DNA from: an archaeon
GTDB lineage: Archaea; Nanobdellota; Nanobdellia; Woesearchaeales; GW2011-AR9
NCBI GenBank assembly: GCA_023259115.1
Contig: JAHFQW010000007.1
Coordinates: 1-37,303 of the forward strand
Reading direction: 5' to 3'
DNA: 37,303 nucleotides
The first letter of the stretch is position 1. Each line of letters begins with the position of its first letter. Below the pieces are notes generated by a model. It made no database searches. It had not been told where the DNA came from and was given only the letters and a program-made list of their open reading frames with translations. This document shows positions 8,503-15,099 of this stretch, piece after piece. The translations under genes and the position numbers were made by a program.

Positions 8503-9435
8503 ATGATAGATACTTCCAACTTAAGTAAAATGAGAGCATATCGCGGTAGGGATGAAGCTGTTAATATTGTTGGAAATAGAGGTACTCTTATTGATTTACT
8601 ACGCAATTCTCAAACCCATAAAAGACAAGAATTAATTGAAGCAGTAATGTCTTGCTATTCTGGAACATTTTATGGTGATGCCAATTGGCAAAAAGTTATT
8701 GGCACATGGGGAAATAATCCTGAAAGAATTACAATTCATGGTGTTTTTTCGGAACAAAATCCTAACTTAGCACAATTAAATTTAGATCAAGGAGTTGTTA
8801 CGCATTTACCCGAACTTGTAGAATTTTTAAAATCACATGAACTAACTGATTATTTAGCAACAAGAGAATCATTTAAAAAATATCTAGGTTCTAAAACCGT
8901 TTGGAGAGGTATGGTTTTGACTGATGAAGAAGCTGAGAGAATGAAAAACGAGGGAATTGAATCTGACTTTTTTAGAAAATCTGGAAATGTGTCGCCCCTA
9001 ATTGAAAATTTTGAAGCCAATGTATTATCAGTATATTTTAATGAAGTAGTTGAAAGACATTTCCATGGAGAAAATTATTGGTCTCCATTAGTTTCAGTTT
9101 CATTTCATAAAGATGTCGCAATCGCAGTAGGCAGACATTTTGGCGGAAAGGCATTAGCTGAAGAAGGAAAAGATCTTTATTTATTTGAGATTCAAATTCC
9201 TGAAATTGATCTAGTCTATTATACAGAACATGCTGCAAGATTACCTTCAAAATTACAAGATTTAGTAAGAAATGGAACTCATCTACATGTGTCAGTTAAT
9301 GGAAAAGGATCATCTTTTCTTTGGGATAAACACACAGAAAGTTATGTTATGTATAAAATTAATCCTGATGAAATTGTTGAAATATCCAAACCAGAATTAA
9401 GTAAAACTTCTTGGAATGGAAAATTTTCCCCCTAA
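8503..9435 (+). CDS. ADP-ribosyltransferase-like protein (R-S-E pattern), probably acquired
   Basis: 310 aa. The C-terminal half shows the layout of R-S-E type ADP-ribosyltransferases: Arg in TVWRGMVLT (R135), an STS-like strand then helix in WSPLVSVSFHKDVAIAVGRHF (S198/S200), a strand DLYLFEIQIPEIDLV, and a last conserved strand HTESYVMYKINPDEIVEI with E279. The usual ExE of arginine-modifying toxins would be E279-S-Y281, so the first Glu has changed or the register differs. It could be a NAD-dependent effector, toxin or modification enzyme; no immunity gene is obvious. Codons are strongly AT-rich (AGA, TTA, GGA), unlike the neighbours, which suggests transfer. The family assignment is by motif order only. 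Confidence 0.5.
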   Translation: MIDTSNLSKMRAYRGRDEAVNIVGNRGTLIDLLRNSQTHKRQELIEAVMSCYSGTFYGDANWQKVIGTWGNNPERITIHGVFSEQNPNLAQLNLDQGVVTHLPELVEFLKSHELTDYLATRESFKKYLGSKTVWRGMVLTDEEAERMKNEGIESDFFRKSGNVSPLIENFEANVLSVYFNEVVERHFHGENYWSPLVSVSFHKDVAIAVGRHFGGKALAEEGKDLYLFEIQIPEIDLVYYTEHAARLPSKLQDLVRNGTHLHVSVNGKGSSFLWDKHTESYVMYKINPDEIVEISKPELSKTSWNGKFSP

Positions 9436-9443
9436 ATAAAAAT

Positions 9444-9562
9444 AAGCGTTCTCAAAAATTGTACATAACAATAGTTTCACCACCAATAAGTATGGCGTTG
9501 GACATTTGGATGAGTTAGGAGCAGCACTAGGATTCATAAGCGGCTACTTTAGGGCAAGATAA
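9444..9562 (+). pseudogene. Possible gene remnant downstream of the ART-like gene
   Basis: The roughly 190 bp between the ART-like gene and sodA contain an open stretch without a start codon whose last 25 codons read protein-like: NKYGVGHLDELGAALGFISG and then YFRAR before a TAA. The Gly/Ala-rich helix looks coding. It is preceded by an in-frame stop and has no ATG. It could be the surviving 3' end of a gene displaced when the ART-like gene arrived. Nothing else is seen in this gap. Confidence 0.25.
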
Positions 9563-9624
9563 AAGAACCAAGAAGTTGTTGAATAAAAAAGAATCCAATA
9601 AAAACAACAAGAAAATTAGAACAG

Positions 9625-10206
9625 CTACGCCAATCTCTTCTCCACCACATCCCAATCAATCGCATTAAAAAACGCTGCAATATAATCCGCTCGTTTTAAT
9701 CCATAATCAAGCATAAACGCATGTTCAAACACATCCATAATCAGAAGCGGCGTACACCCAACTAAATGCCCTGTATCATGTTCATTGACCCACACATTAA
9801 ATAATTTATCTGCGTCAGTATCATAACACAACACCACCCAGCCAATGCCGCGCATTGCACCTACTGCTTTAAACGCTATCATCCAATTCTCAACCGAACC
9901 AAACTGTGCCGTTATTTTCTGCAGTAACGCAGAGTCGCTTTGCAGCACTTTTCCACTCTTATGCATATTGCCAAAATACAACTCATGCAATCGCATACCA
10001 TTAAACTCCCAGCCAAATCTGCGTTTCAATTCCGCAAACTCCGGCGTTGCCGCTTTTCCTTCTTTCACAAGCATCATCAACGTTTCAAATAACTTATTCG
10101 TATTTGTCACATAGCCCTGATACAGCGTAAAATGATTCTTCAGCAATTGATCTGAAAACCCCATTGTTCCTAATAAATGTTCATAATTCTTCGCAGTGTA
10201 TGTCAT
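9625..10206 (-). CDS. sodA: Superoxide dismutase (Fe/Mn family)
   Basis: 193 aa from the ATG at 10206; the in-frame TTG at 10215 overlaps the Shine-Dalgarno GAGG and is rejected. All four metal ligands are present: H25 in LLKNHFTLYQGYV, H74 in LHELYFGN, and D158 and H162 in MDVFEHAFMLDYG. The usual Trp of DxWEHAY is Phe. The enzyme converts superoxide to O2 and H2O2 in the cytoplasm using Fe or Mn; the sequence alone does not decide the metal. It lies downstream of the peroxiredoxin on the same strand, separated by a hairpin/T-run, so the two antioxidant genes are neighbours but probably separately transcribed. Confidence 0.93.
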   Translation of the reverse strand: MTYTAKNYEHLLGTMGFSDQLLKNHFTLYQGYVTNTNKLFETLMMLVKEGKAATPEFAELKRRFGWEFNGMRLHELYFGNMHKSGKVLQSDSALLQKITAQFGSVENWMIAFKAVGAMRGIGWVVLCYDTDADKLFNVWVNEHDTGHLVGCTPLLIMDVFEHAFMLDYGLKRADYIAAFFNAIDWDVVEKRLA

Positions 10207-10234
10207 AATTTTCAACCTCTTTCATTTGTTGTGA

Positions 10235-10261
10235 TACCCTGTTGCTTGCAGCGATTGGGTA
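10235..10261. repeat. Small inverted repeat in the sod leader
   Basis: TACCC at 10235-10239 and GGGTA at 10257-10261 with a 17-nt spacer, 28 nt upstream of the sod start. It could be an operator or leader hairpin; the stem is only 5 bp. Confidence 0.25.
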
Positions 10262-10297
10262 CCTCTGATAATCATATCGAGCGGGGTTCATAACATT

Positions 10298-10322
10298 AAA
10301 AATACCTCGCCCCTTTGGGCGA
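10298..10322 (-). terminator. Hairpin plus T-run after the peroxiredoxin operon
   Basis: TCGCCC (10307-10312) and GGGCGA (10317-10322) form a 6-bp GC stem with a 4-nt loop, followed on the minus strand by GGTATTTTT. It starts 22 nt after the stop of the 10344-10637 gene. Archaeal termination mainly needs the T-run. Confidence 0.5.
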
Positions 10323-10343
10323 TTGGGATTTTTATTTTACGCT

Positions 10344-10637
10344 TCACGCAAGTTTCTCTTCTCTTATTTCATAAAAAGTATATCTCGTTTCTCGACTCTT
10401 TTTACCCTGATATTTTTCTTGCATTAAAAGTAAGTCATATGAAACTCTCTGGTTCTGCTGAAAAATCAGCGTTTTTGTATCCATGTACACCTCTCCTCCT
10501 TTGTCTTTAAGGAGAGAAACTTCACATAACTCACGTGGATAATATCCTAATACCTCTACCATTTTTAATACCTGATTCAAATTTGTATGAGAAATCCTCA
10601 ACTTCTCATCACCAAGTATATATCTCTCCAGAGTCAT
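10344..10637 (-). CDS. Hypothetical 97-aa protein translationally coupled to peroxiredoxin
   Basis: The frame extends upstream, but the ATG at 10637 overlaps the peroxiredoxin stop as ATGA (10634-10637), a standard coupling arrangement, giving a 97-aa product starting MTLERYILGDEKLRISHTNL. It begins with a helix resembling a small DNA-binding or dimerisation segment (LNQVLKMVEVLGYYPREL), followed by a basic C-terminal beta-rich part. Not recognised. Co-expression with the peroxiredoxin suggests a redox-related or regulatory role (inference). A hairpin with a T-run follows the gene. Confidence 0.6.
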   Translation of the reverse strand: MTLERYILGDEKLRISHTNLNQVLKMVEVLGYYPRELCEVSLLKDKGGEVYMDTKTLIFQQNQRVSYDLLLMQEKYQGKKSRETRYTFYEIREEKLA

Positions 10638-11212
10638 ATTTTCCCCACCAAATCCAATCCTGGCTTCAGCGTCCTCGCTCCCGGCTGCCAATTCACCGGA
10701 CACACTTCCGCTCCATGTTCACGTACATACTGCGCTGCCTTCAACTTGCGTAAAATCTCTGATGTACTTCGTCCAATACTATTATCATGTATCTCATACC
10801 ACTTCACATTGCCATCCGGATCAATAATAAACGTTGCTCGAAAACTCAGCCCCTCCGATTCAATATACGTTCCATATGCTCTGCAAATAGCCCCCGTCGG
10901 ATCCGCAAGCATGGGATATTTTATTTTTGCAATCGTGGGGGAATTATCATGCCATGCTTTATGTACAAACACCGTATCCGTACTCACCGAGAGAACTTCC
11001 GTATTCAGCTTGCGAAACTCATCATAATGATCCGCAAAATCTCCTAACTCTGTTGGACAAATAAACGTAAAATCCGCTGGATAAAACGCCAAAACAACCC
11101 ACTTCTTCTTATAATCTTTCAACTTTACTTTAATCTCTTTCCCCGCCTGAAACGCTTTTGTTTCAAAGAGTGGCGCGGGTTGATTGATTTTTACAATATT
11201 CATTGATTCCAT
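10634..11212 (-). CDS. 2-Cys peroxiredoxin, AhpC/Prx1 type
   Basis: 192 aa thioredoxin-fold peroxidase. The peroxidatic motif FYPADFTFICPTE gives C52, and EVCPVNWQPG gives resolving C171, as in typical 2-Cys AhpC enzymes. RATFIIDPDGNVKWYEIHDN and the active-site Arg region are intact. It reduces H2O2 and alkyl hydroperoxides in the cytoplasm; no AhpF-type partner is seen. The start is supported by GAGGT 9 nt upstream of the ATG. It is the first gene of a two-gene unit and lies beside sod, so together they cover superoxide and peroxide detoxification. Confidence 0.94.
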   Translation of the reverse strand: MESMNIVKINQPAPLFETKAFQAGKEIKVKLKDYKKKWVVLAFYPADFTFICPTELGDFADHYDEFRKLNTEVLSVSTDTVFVHKAWHDNSPTIAKIKYPMLADPTGAICRAYGTYIESEGLSFRATFIIDPDGNVKWYEIHDNSIGRSTSEILRKLKAAQYVREHGAEVCPVNWQPGARTLKPGLDLVGKI

Positions 11213-11281
11213 GGTTAATATACCTCATTTTGTTGTAGAAATTTAATTTAGATAATCAGCAAAAGAACTGTTTAATAAATG

Positions 11282-11653
11282 TTATGGTGCAAGAGTTTGT
11301 GTCTCCCTATTTTGAACTAGAACGTGTGCAATATACCCTAATAGTTTGAGTCCATCCCCCTCGTGGCACAACGCAGAAATATAGGGCTTTTTCCAATGTA
11401 CCCTCGGATTCTGTTGCAATTCAATTGAAATAGTCGCTTCATTGAAACGTTGATAGAGCATTGTTGTAACTTTGCTCGCCAAGTTTTGCAAATGCCAATC
11501 TTCATTTTTATTGGTAGTCCAATCTGAACTCAACGAGCTAGCGCAATTTGCATCTAACAAAGAATGATGATAGACATAGCAGGCATGATACCCTGCCGTC
11601 TTTTGATCTTCTACACTTATAATCCTCTCTAGAATTAATTTGACTGTGGTCAT
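11282..11653 (-). CDS. Hypothetical protein, 123 aa
   Basis: Not recognised. A small soluble protein with a His/Cys-rich centre (GYHACYVYHHSLLDANCAS) and a second LCHEGDGLKLLGYIAHVL segment near the C-terminus. ATG at 11653. It is on the same strand as the peroxiredoxin unit, with 69 nt between them. Confidence 0.5.
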   Translation of the reverse strand: MTTVKLILERIISVEDQKTAGYHACYVYHHSLLDANCASSLSSDWTTNKNEDWHLQNLASKVTTMLYQRFNEATISIELQQNPRVHWKKPYISALCHEGDGLKLLGYIAHVLVQNRETQTLAP

Positions 11654-11729
11654 ACTTTAATTATTTTTACACTATTTACTTTTAAAAGTTATGATTTATC
11701 GGTTACTTTGAATAACCCTACTTTTCAGT

Positions 11730-11990
11730 TTATGCTCTAGGAGGATTTGGTGGTAGTTCCGATTCAGGCATGGCTTTGGCTCTTTGGTAGAACTGTGAGA
11801 GGATTTGACACAGAGTATCTGGGCAGGATTGGTAGCTTGGCGTGCCATACCATATTCCATCATGACCACGATAAGTTGCAATTCTTGGAAATCTCAACGA
11901 TTCAAGAAATGTTTCGGGAATGGGGCGTACCGTAAGTCTATAATCCAGGCCATTTTGCGTACGGCGTGCTTCAATTAGTTCATATTTCAT
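11730..11990 (-). CDS. Hypothetical small protein, 86 aa
   Basis: Begins MKYELIEARRTQNGLDYRLT and contains RIATYRGHDGIWYGTPSYQS before a helical C-terminus rich in Gln and Pro. Not recognised. Support: an ATG start, a TATA box (TTTATAAA, 12017-12024) about 30 nt upstream, and globular amino-acid composition. An overlapping frame at 11696-11881 on the same strand is less convincing and is not called. The adjacent IS element inserted just upstream of this gene's promoter. Confidence 0.55.
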   Translation of the reverse strand: MKYELIEARRTQNGLDYRLTVRPIPETFLESLRFPRIATYRGHDGIWYGTPSYQSCPDTLCQILSQFYQRAKAMPESELPPNPPRA

Positions 11991-12031
11991 AGAAAGCTAA
12001 ACATTTTAATAACTCATTTATAAACATTAGC

Positions 12032-12046
12032 TTTTCCCAATTTTTT
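12032..12046. repeat. Left target-site duplication of the IS481-type element
   Basis: The 15-bp TTTTCCCAATTTTTT directly abuts the left end of the element; an identical copy follows the right end at 12998-13012. Confidence 0.85.
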
Positions 12047-12997
12047 GTGTTATCCCGAAACTATTTCCCTACGACAAGTTTACTGGGGTTATGAAACTAA
12101 CCAGAGCCAAACTTGTCGAGACAATACGACATAAAAATGAAGGGATGACCACCTACCAAGCCAGGAAAATAGCCAGAATATCTATACGCAGAGTCAACCA
12201 AGTATGGGCACAGTACAATGCCACGGGTGAAATTCCTCTCATTGGTAAGAGAAATGGGAGACCTTCTAGGCCAATTGAAGATTGGGAAATGAGTCTGGTA
12301 CAAGAAGTCTATGAGAAATATAGAGTATCAGCAGATACTCTGCAGAGACTCATAGAAAGAGACCATGACAAACATATCGGTCATAATCGGGTTCATAAAA
12401 TTATGCTCCTGCTAGGCTACGCAAAAAGTAAGGGGAAGAAGGATAAACGCAAGAAAGACTGGATACGGTATGAACGAAGGCACAGCTTAACGGCAGTGCA
12501 CATTGACTGGCATTTTGATGGCAAAACATATGTCTTCGCTGTTGAAGATGATGCCAGCAGAAAAATGCTTGCCCTGCTGGAGTGTGGTAGTGCTACAACC
12601 GATGCTTCAATTCAAGGTATGGAAGAAGCATCGAAACAGGGTAGAATAAAGCAGTGCATCAGTGATCATGGGTCACAGTTCATCGCTAATGTTGGAGGCG
12701 ATTCAAGGTTCAAAGCGTTTCTTGATCACAAAGATATACAACAGATCCTCTGCAGGATAAAGCACCCACAAAGCAATGGAAAAGTTGAGAGATGGTTTGG
12801 GGTATATGATCACCATAGAAAGGCATTCAAAACAAAAGAAGAGTTTCTTCATTGGTATAATGAAGTACGACCTCACCGAAGCCTAAACTTTGAGGTGCTG
12901 GAAACTCCAGCACAGGCTTTTGTGAGAAAAATGAAGGAGGTTTAATAAAATGAAGCGAATTATTGTAGCGAAGGGAAATAATTACGGGATACGACAC
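12047..12997 (+). mobile_element. IS481-type insertion sequence, 951 bp, intact
   Basis: Boundaries are set by the 15-bp direct repeat on each side. The left end starts GTGTTATCCCG and the right end finishes CGGGATACGACAC. The imperfect terminal inverted repeats (about 30 bp) share TATCCCG and TATTTCCCT at matching positions. One full-length transposase gene fills the interior. Length, ends of the TGT/ACA class and a long target duplication fit IS481, whose duplications are known to range up to about 15 bp. The identical repeats indicate a fairly recent insertion. Confidence 0.9.
12091..12945 (+). CDS. IS481-family DDE transposase
   Basis: 284 aa. An N-terminal helix-turn-helix region (EGMTTYQARKIARISIRRVN) and a second HTH-like segment (residues 60-110) precede an integrase-core (rve) domain with the catalytic triad D139 (AVHIDWHFDG), D192 (CISDHGSQFIAN) and E233 (QSNGKVERWFGVYDHHR), ending in HWYNEVRPHRSLNFE, typical of IS481/IS3-like enzymes. 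The frame is uninterrupted, so the element could be active. It starts 44 nt inside the left end and stops 52 nt before the right end. Confidence 0.93.
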   Translation: MKLTRAKLVETIRHKNEGMTTYQARKIARISIRRVNQVWAQYNATGEIPLIGKRNGRPSRPIEDWEMSLVQEVYEKYRVSADTLQRLIERDHDKHIGHNRVHKIMLLLGYAKSKGKKDKRKKDWIRYERRHSLTAVHIDWHFDGKTYVFAVEDDASRKMLALLECGSATTDASIQGMEEASKQGRIKQCISDHGSQFIANVGGDSRFKAFLDHKDIQQILCRIKHPQSNGKVERWFGVYDHHRKAFKTKEEFLHWYNEVRPHRSLNFEVLETPAQAFVRKMKEV

Positions 12998-13012
12998 TTT
13001 TCCCAATTTTTT
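12998..13012. repeat. Right target-site duplication of the IS481-type element
   Basis: TTTTCCCAATTTTTT, identical to 12032-12046. Confidence 0.85.
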
Positions 13013-13050
13013 CTCCAACCTCTCCTCTCTTTCCCACTCAACCATACCCC

Positions 13051-13134
13051 TACTTTTGCGTTTCTGATTAATAGATCTATGCAAAAGTGTAGGTTGGGAG
13101 ACTTTTGCCAAATTGATATGAAAACGCAAAAGTC
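13051..13134. repeat. Double inverted repeat built from ACTTTTGC, upstream of the serine hydrolase gene
   Basis: Four copies of one octamer in alternating orientation: ACTTTTGC at 13052-13059 and 13101-13108, GCAAAAGT at 13081-13088 and 13126-13133. The outer pair extends to a perfect 12-bp inverted repeat (ACTTTTGCGTTT with AAACGCAAAAGT), and the right hairpin has a 9-bp stem (GACTTTTGC/GCAAAAGTC). Loops are 21 and 17 nt. It lies directly upstream of the TATA box of the gene at 13179, so an operator is plausible. No other gene lies between the IS and 13179. Confidence 0.6.
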
Positions 13135-13146
13135 GAGCATACAAAA

Positions 13147-13156
13147 TTTTATAAAA
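13147..13156 (+). promoter_or_regulatory. TATA box of the serine hydrolase gene
   Basis: TTTTATAAAA centred about 27 nt before the ATG at 13179. Confidence 0.55.
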
Positions 13157-13178
13157 CCCCCTCCTCTCTTGCTAAAGT

Positions 13179-14168
13179 ATGCGTATATCTCTAAAAGTAG
13201 TGGTCTGTATTCAGCTTGCCCTCATTTTCATCCTCCTAGGCATTCTCATCTACCCTATCTATCCCAGTCCCGAATCAAATAGTATCAAAAATCAAACTCC
13301 TAATCCTATCGGCCTACTCTCGCCTCGTATTTATGCGGGCTTGATTCCGCCTCAGAGTTATCTCATTTTTAATTACGAACCTCTTCGTCAAGGAATCCGT
13401 TCCTACATAGAACAAAATAATCTCAACCTCTCTGTCTACGTTGTCAATATGCGTGATGGTGCTTCCATGTCAATTAACGCCAATGCGGGTTATCCTCCTG
13501 CCAGTCTAAGTAAAGTTCCTCTCGCCATCTTAATCATGAAACAAATCGAAGAGGGTAATTTAAGCTTAGACACCAAAGTAACCATTAGTGAAGAAGACAA
13601 ATCAGCAAGCTACGGTGATTTATATCAAACCACTCAAAAAGAATTTACCATTCGTTTTTTACTTGAAAAAATGTTAAAAGACTCTGATAACACGGCATTT
13701 CTCACACTAAATCGCTATAAAGGAACAGAAGATTTCACACCCATCCTTAAAAATTACTTGGGCTATTACAATAACGGCAATGCCCAAGGCCACGACATCA
13801 CTCCCAAATCTATGTATAATATCTTCTCTAGTCTTTATCTCTCAACTATTTTAGAACCAAAAGATTCTGAATATATTCTCTCTTTACTCACCCAAACCTC
13901 ATTTGATATCAAACAAATCGCTCATCTTCCTCCCGATACCACAATCTCCCATAAATTCGCTTCCCAATATCAACCCCATTCCCAATATTTCCATGATTGT
14001 GGTATTATGTTCATTCAAGATATGCGTCTTTTCTATTGTGTTATGACTTCCGGTTTAGATGAAACCGCTGCTGCTCAAAATGTCGGTTTAATTGTTAATA
14101 ACATCTACAACTACACCCTAGAAGAAAGAACCCACTTAGACGAATATAAAAAAGTGGAAAAAGAGTAA
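13179..14168 (+). CDS. Membrane-anchored class A beta-lactamase-like serine hydrolase
   Basis: 329 aa. A single N-terminal membrane segment (residues 5-27) is followed by an extracytoplasmic domain of the serine beta-lactamase/PBP-like fold: SLSK at 109-112 (SxxK nucleophile and Lys) in PPASLSKVPLAILIMKQIEEG, SDN at 169-171 in LKDSDNTAFLTL, and a KTG-equivalent HKFAS at 258-262. The order and spacing fit class A enzymes; the KTG box has changed to KFA and I cannot place the omega-loop Glu. Substrate unknown: a hydrolase or peptidase acting on surface glycopeptide or on beta-lactams is possible. It lies alone downstream of a double inverted repeat and its own TATA box. Confidence 0.82.
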   Translation: MRISLKVVVCIQLALIFILLGILIYPIYPSPESNSIKNQTPNPIGLLSPRIYAGLIPPQSYLIFNYEPLRQGIRSYIEQNNLNLSVYVVNMRDGASMSINANAGYPPASLSKVPLAILIMKQIEEGNLSLDTKVTISEEDKSASYGDLYQTTQKEFTIRFLLEKMLKDSDNTAFLTLNRYKGTEDFTPILKNYLGYYNNGNAQGHDITPKSMYNIFSSLYLSTILEPKDSEYILSLLTQTSFDIKQIAHLPPDTTISHKFASQYQPHSQYFHDCGIMFIQDMRLFYCVMTSGLDETAAAQNVGLIVNNIYNYTLEERTHLDEYKKVEKE

Positions 14169-14179
14169 ATCTTCTTCTC

Positions 14180-14563
14180 TCAACTCTCTTTCATCAATCT
14201 CACTTTAACCTTTATCGGCATATTCAATGGAAACTCTTGTTTATATTCCACTCCATACTTAAGCGCCACTTCTGCTTTATACAACTCTTTACCTAAATAT
14301 GCCGCATGTTCCAGCTTGCTAATCAAATTACGTCGAATAATCGTGTGGTACATTTCCGCCGCATACTTTCCCACAATTTTCTTCACAATCACATGGCGAT
14401 ATGTCACAAGCCCAGCCTCAATGAGCTTCTTTTTCTGATCCACTCGAATCAGAAAATACCCTTGTGGATCTGGCCTCCACTCTTTAATTGGATCATAAGA
14501 GGACTTTATAACCTCTTCAACTTGCTGTGTTTGCGTAAAAAACGTATACCTTGTTTTTTTCAT
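14180..14563 (-). CDS. DUF4346-type protein
   Basis: 127 aa. RPDPQGYFLIRVDQKKKLIEAGLV near the N-terminus and LEHAAYLGKELYKAEVALKYGVEYKQE near the C-terminus match what I recall as the DUF4346 signature (DPxGYF.I ... HAAYLGxELxxAExAL..G..Y.Q). The biochemical role of the family is not established. It is convergent with the serine hydrolase, and a TATA box at 14587-14594 lies 27 nt before its ATG. The next 500 bp upstream hold the structured element described separately. Confidence 0.68.
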   Translation of the reverse strand: MKKTRYTFFTQTQQVEEVIKSSYDPIKEWRPDPQGYFLIRVDQKKKLIEAGLVTYRHVIVKKIVGKYAAEMYHTIIRRNLISKLEHAAYLGKELYKAEVALKYGVEYKQEFPLNMPIKVKVRLMKES

Positions 14564-14586
14564 TAAAAGGTGGTATAATTTAACGA

Positions 14587-14594
14587 TTTATAAG
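14587..14594 (-). promoter_or_regulatory. TATA box of the DUF4346 gene
   Basis: CTTATAAA on the minus strand, centred 27 nt before the ATG at 14563. The box is nearly symmetric and could also serve plus-strand transcription of the structured element. Confidence 0.5.
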
Positions 14595-14608
14595 CGTTTT
14601 GCTTCATA

Positions 14609-15025
14609 GTAATACTTCAGCTTCTTGAAGCGCCCCCGTCCTCAGGTCGAGTCTCTTCGATAAACTGAAGCAAGCGCGTCGCGGGGGGTTGGTTGCTCGT
14701 AAGCAACGAACGAACGTAGCGAGGTGGAGTGACTCTCTCCCATCCGGGGACGGTTGCCGATAGGCAACTCTTTCCCTCAGGAAAGTCACGAACGATAGTG
14801 ACTAGACACGAACGCAGTGACTCGACAACGCCTTTGAAGAAGAGGTCGAGAGGCGAGAAGACGGGGGCGCTTCCGTGCGTGGTGAGCATCTTCGAAATTC
14901 TGGATATGAACATCGAAGGAGCTGCGTTCCCGTAGGGAGCATCCCCTCGCAACGCTCTCGATATCTTTATCAACGGAATTTCGACCTTATGATGCTCACC
15001 ACGCTTCAGATAGCTGAAGTATTAC
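14609..15025 (+). ncRNA. GC-rich, highly self-complementary element; candidate large structured RNA
   Basis: This intergenic block has much higher GC than its surroundings and no credible protein frame. An outer helix pairs 14609-14622 (GTAATACTTCAGCT) with 15012-15025, 14/14. Inside are two arms. Arm A is closed by 14627-14640 (GAAGCGCCCCCGTC) with 14860-14873, 14/14. Arm B is closed by 14877-14890 (GCGTGGTGAGCATC) with 14991-15004, 14/14, and extended by 14892-14900 with 14976-14984, 9/9. Arm A holds further hairpins such as GTTGCC-GATA-GGCAAC, CTTTCC-CTCA-GGAAAG and TTGCT-CGTA-AGCAA, and repeated GAACGnnAG motifs. The result is a three-way junction. The strand is uncertain: a TATA-like GGTATAATTTAA at 14572-14583 suits plus-strand transcription. 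Signatures of archaeal RNase P or SRP RNA were looked for and not found. A non-autonomous element with 24-bp inverted ends is the main alternative. Confidence 0.5.
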
Positions 15026-15067
15026 GCTCCATAAGCCTGTAAAAGTAACATCTATTTCAGAAAGTAA

Positions 15068-15077
15068 CATATAAATA
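15068..15077 (+). promoter_or_regulatory. TATA box of the metallophosphoesterase gene
   Basis: CATATAAATA centred about 27 nt before the ATG at 15100; leaderless spacing. Confidence 0.5.
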
Positions 15078-15099
15078 GATAATAGATTTAATCTAAATT

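Noticed and set aside
11696-11881. 61-codon minus-strand frame overlapping 11730-11990
   Set aside because: Its composition is less protein-like and it lacks the TATA-positioned start of the overlapping 86-aa frame.
12950-13282. Plus-strand frame crossing the IS right end into the serine hydrolase gene
   Set aside because: It spans the IS boundary and target duplication and overlaps the supported gene at 13179 in another frame.
14604-14973. Arg/Pro-rich frames inside the structured element
   Set aside because: The frames exist because the block is GC-rich and palindromic; they have low-complexity composition and lie across paired helices, so no protein is called.
14609-15025. Assignment of the structured element to RNase P or SRP RNA
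   Set aside because: GGAAAGTC occurs inside but not in the RNase P CR-I position, the ACAGAA core is missing, and no SRP helix 8 tetraloop/asymmetric-loop signature is visible.
14590-15036. ATAAGC direct repeats flanking the structured element as a target duplication
   Set aside because: The two copies lie at unequal distances (13 and 5 nt) from the inverted ends, so they do not behave like a transposition footprint.
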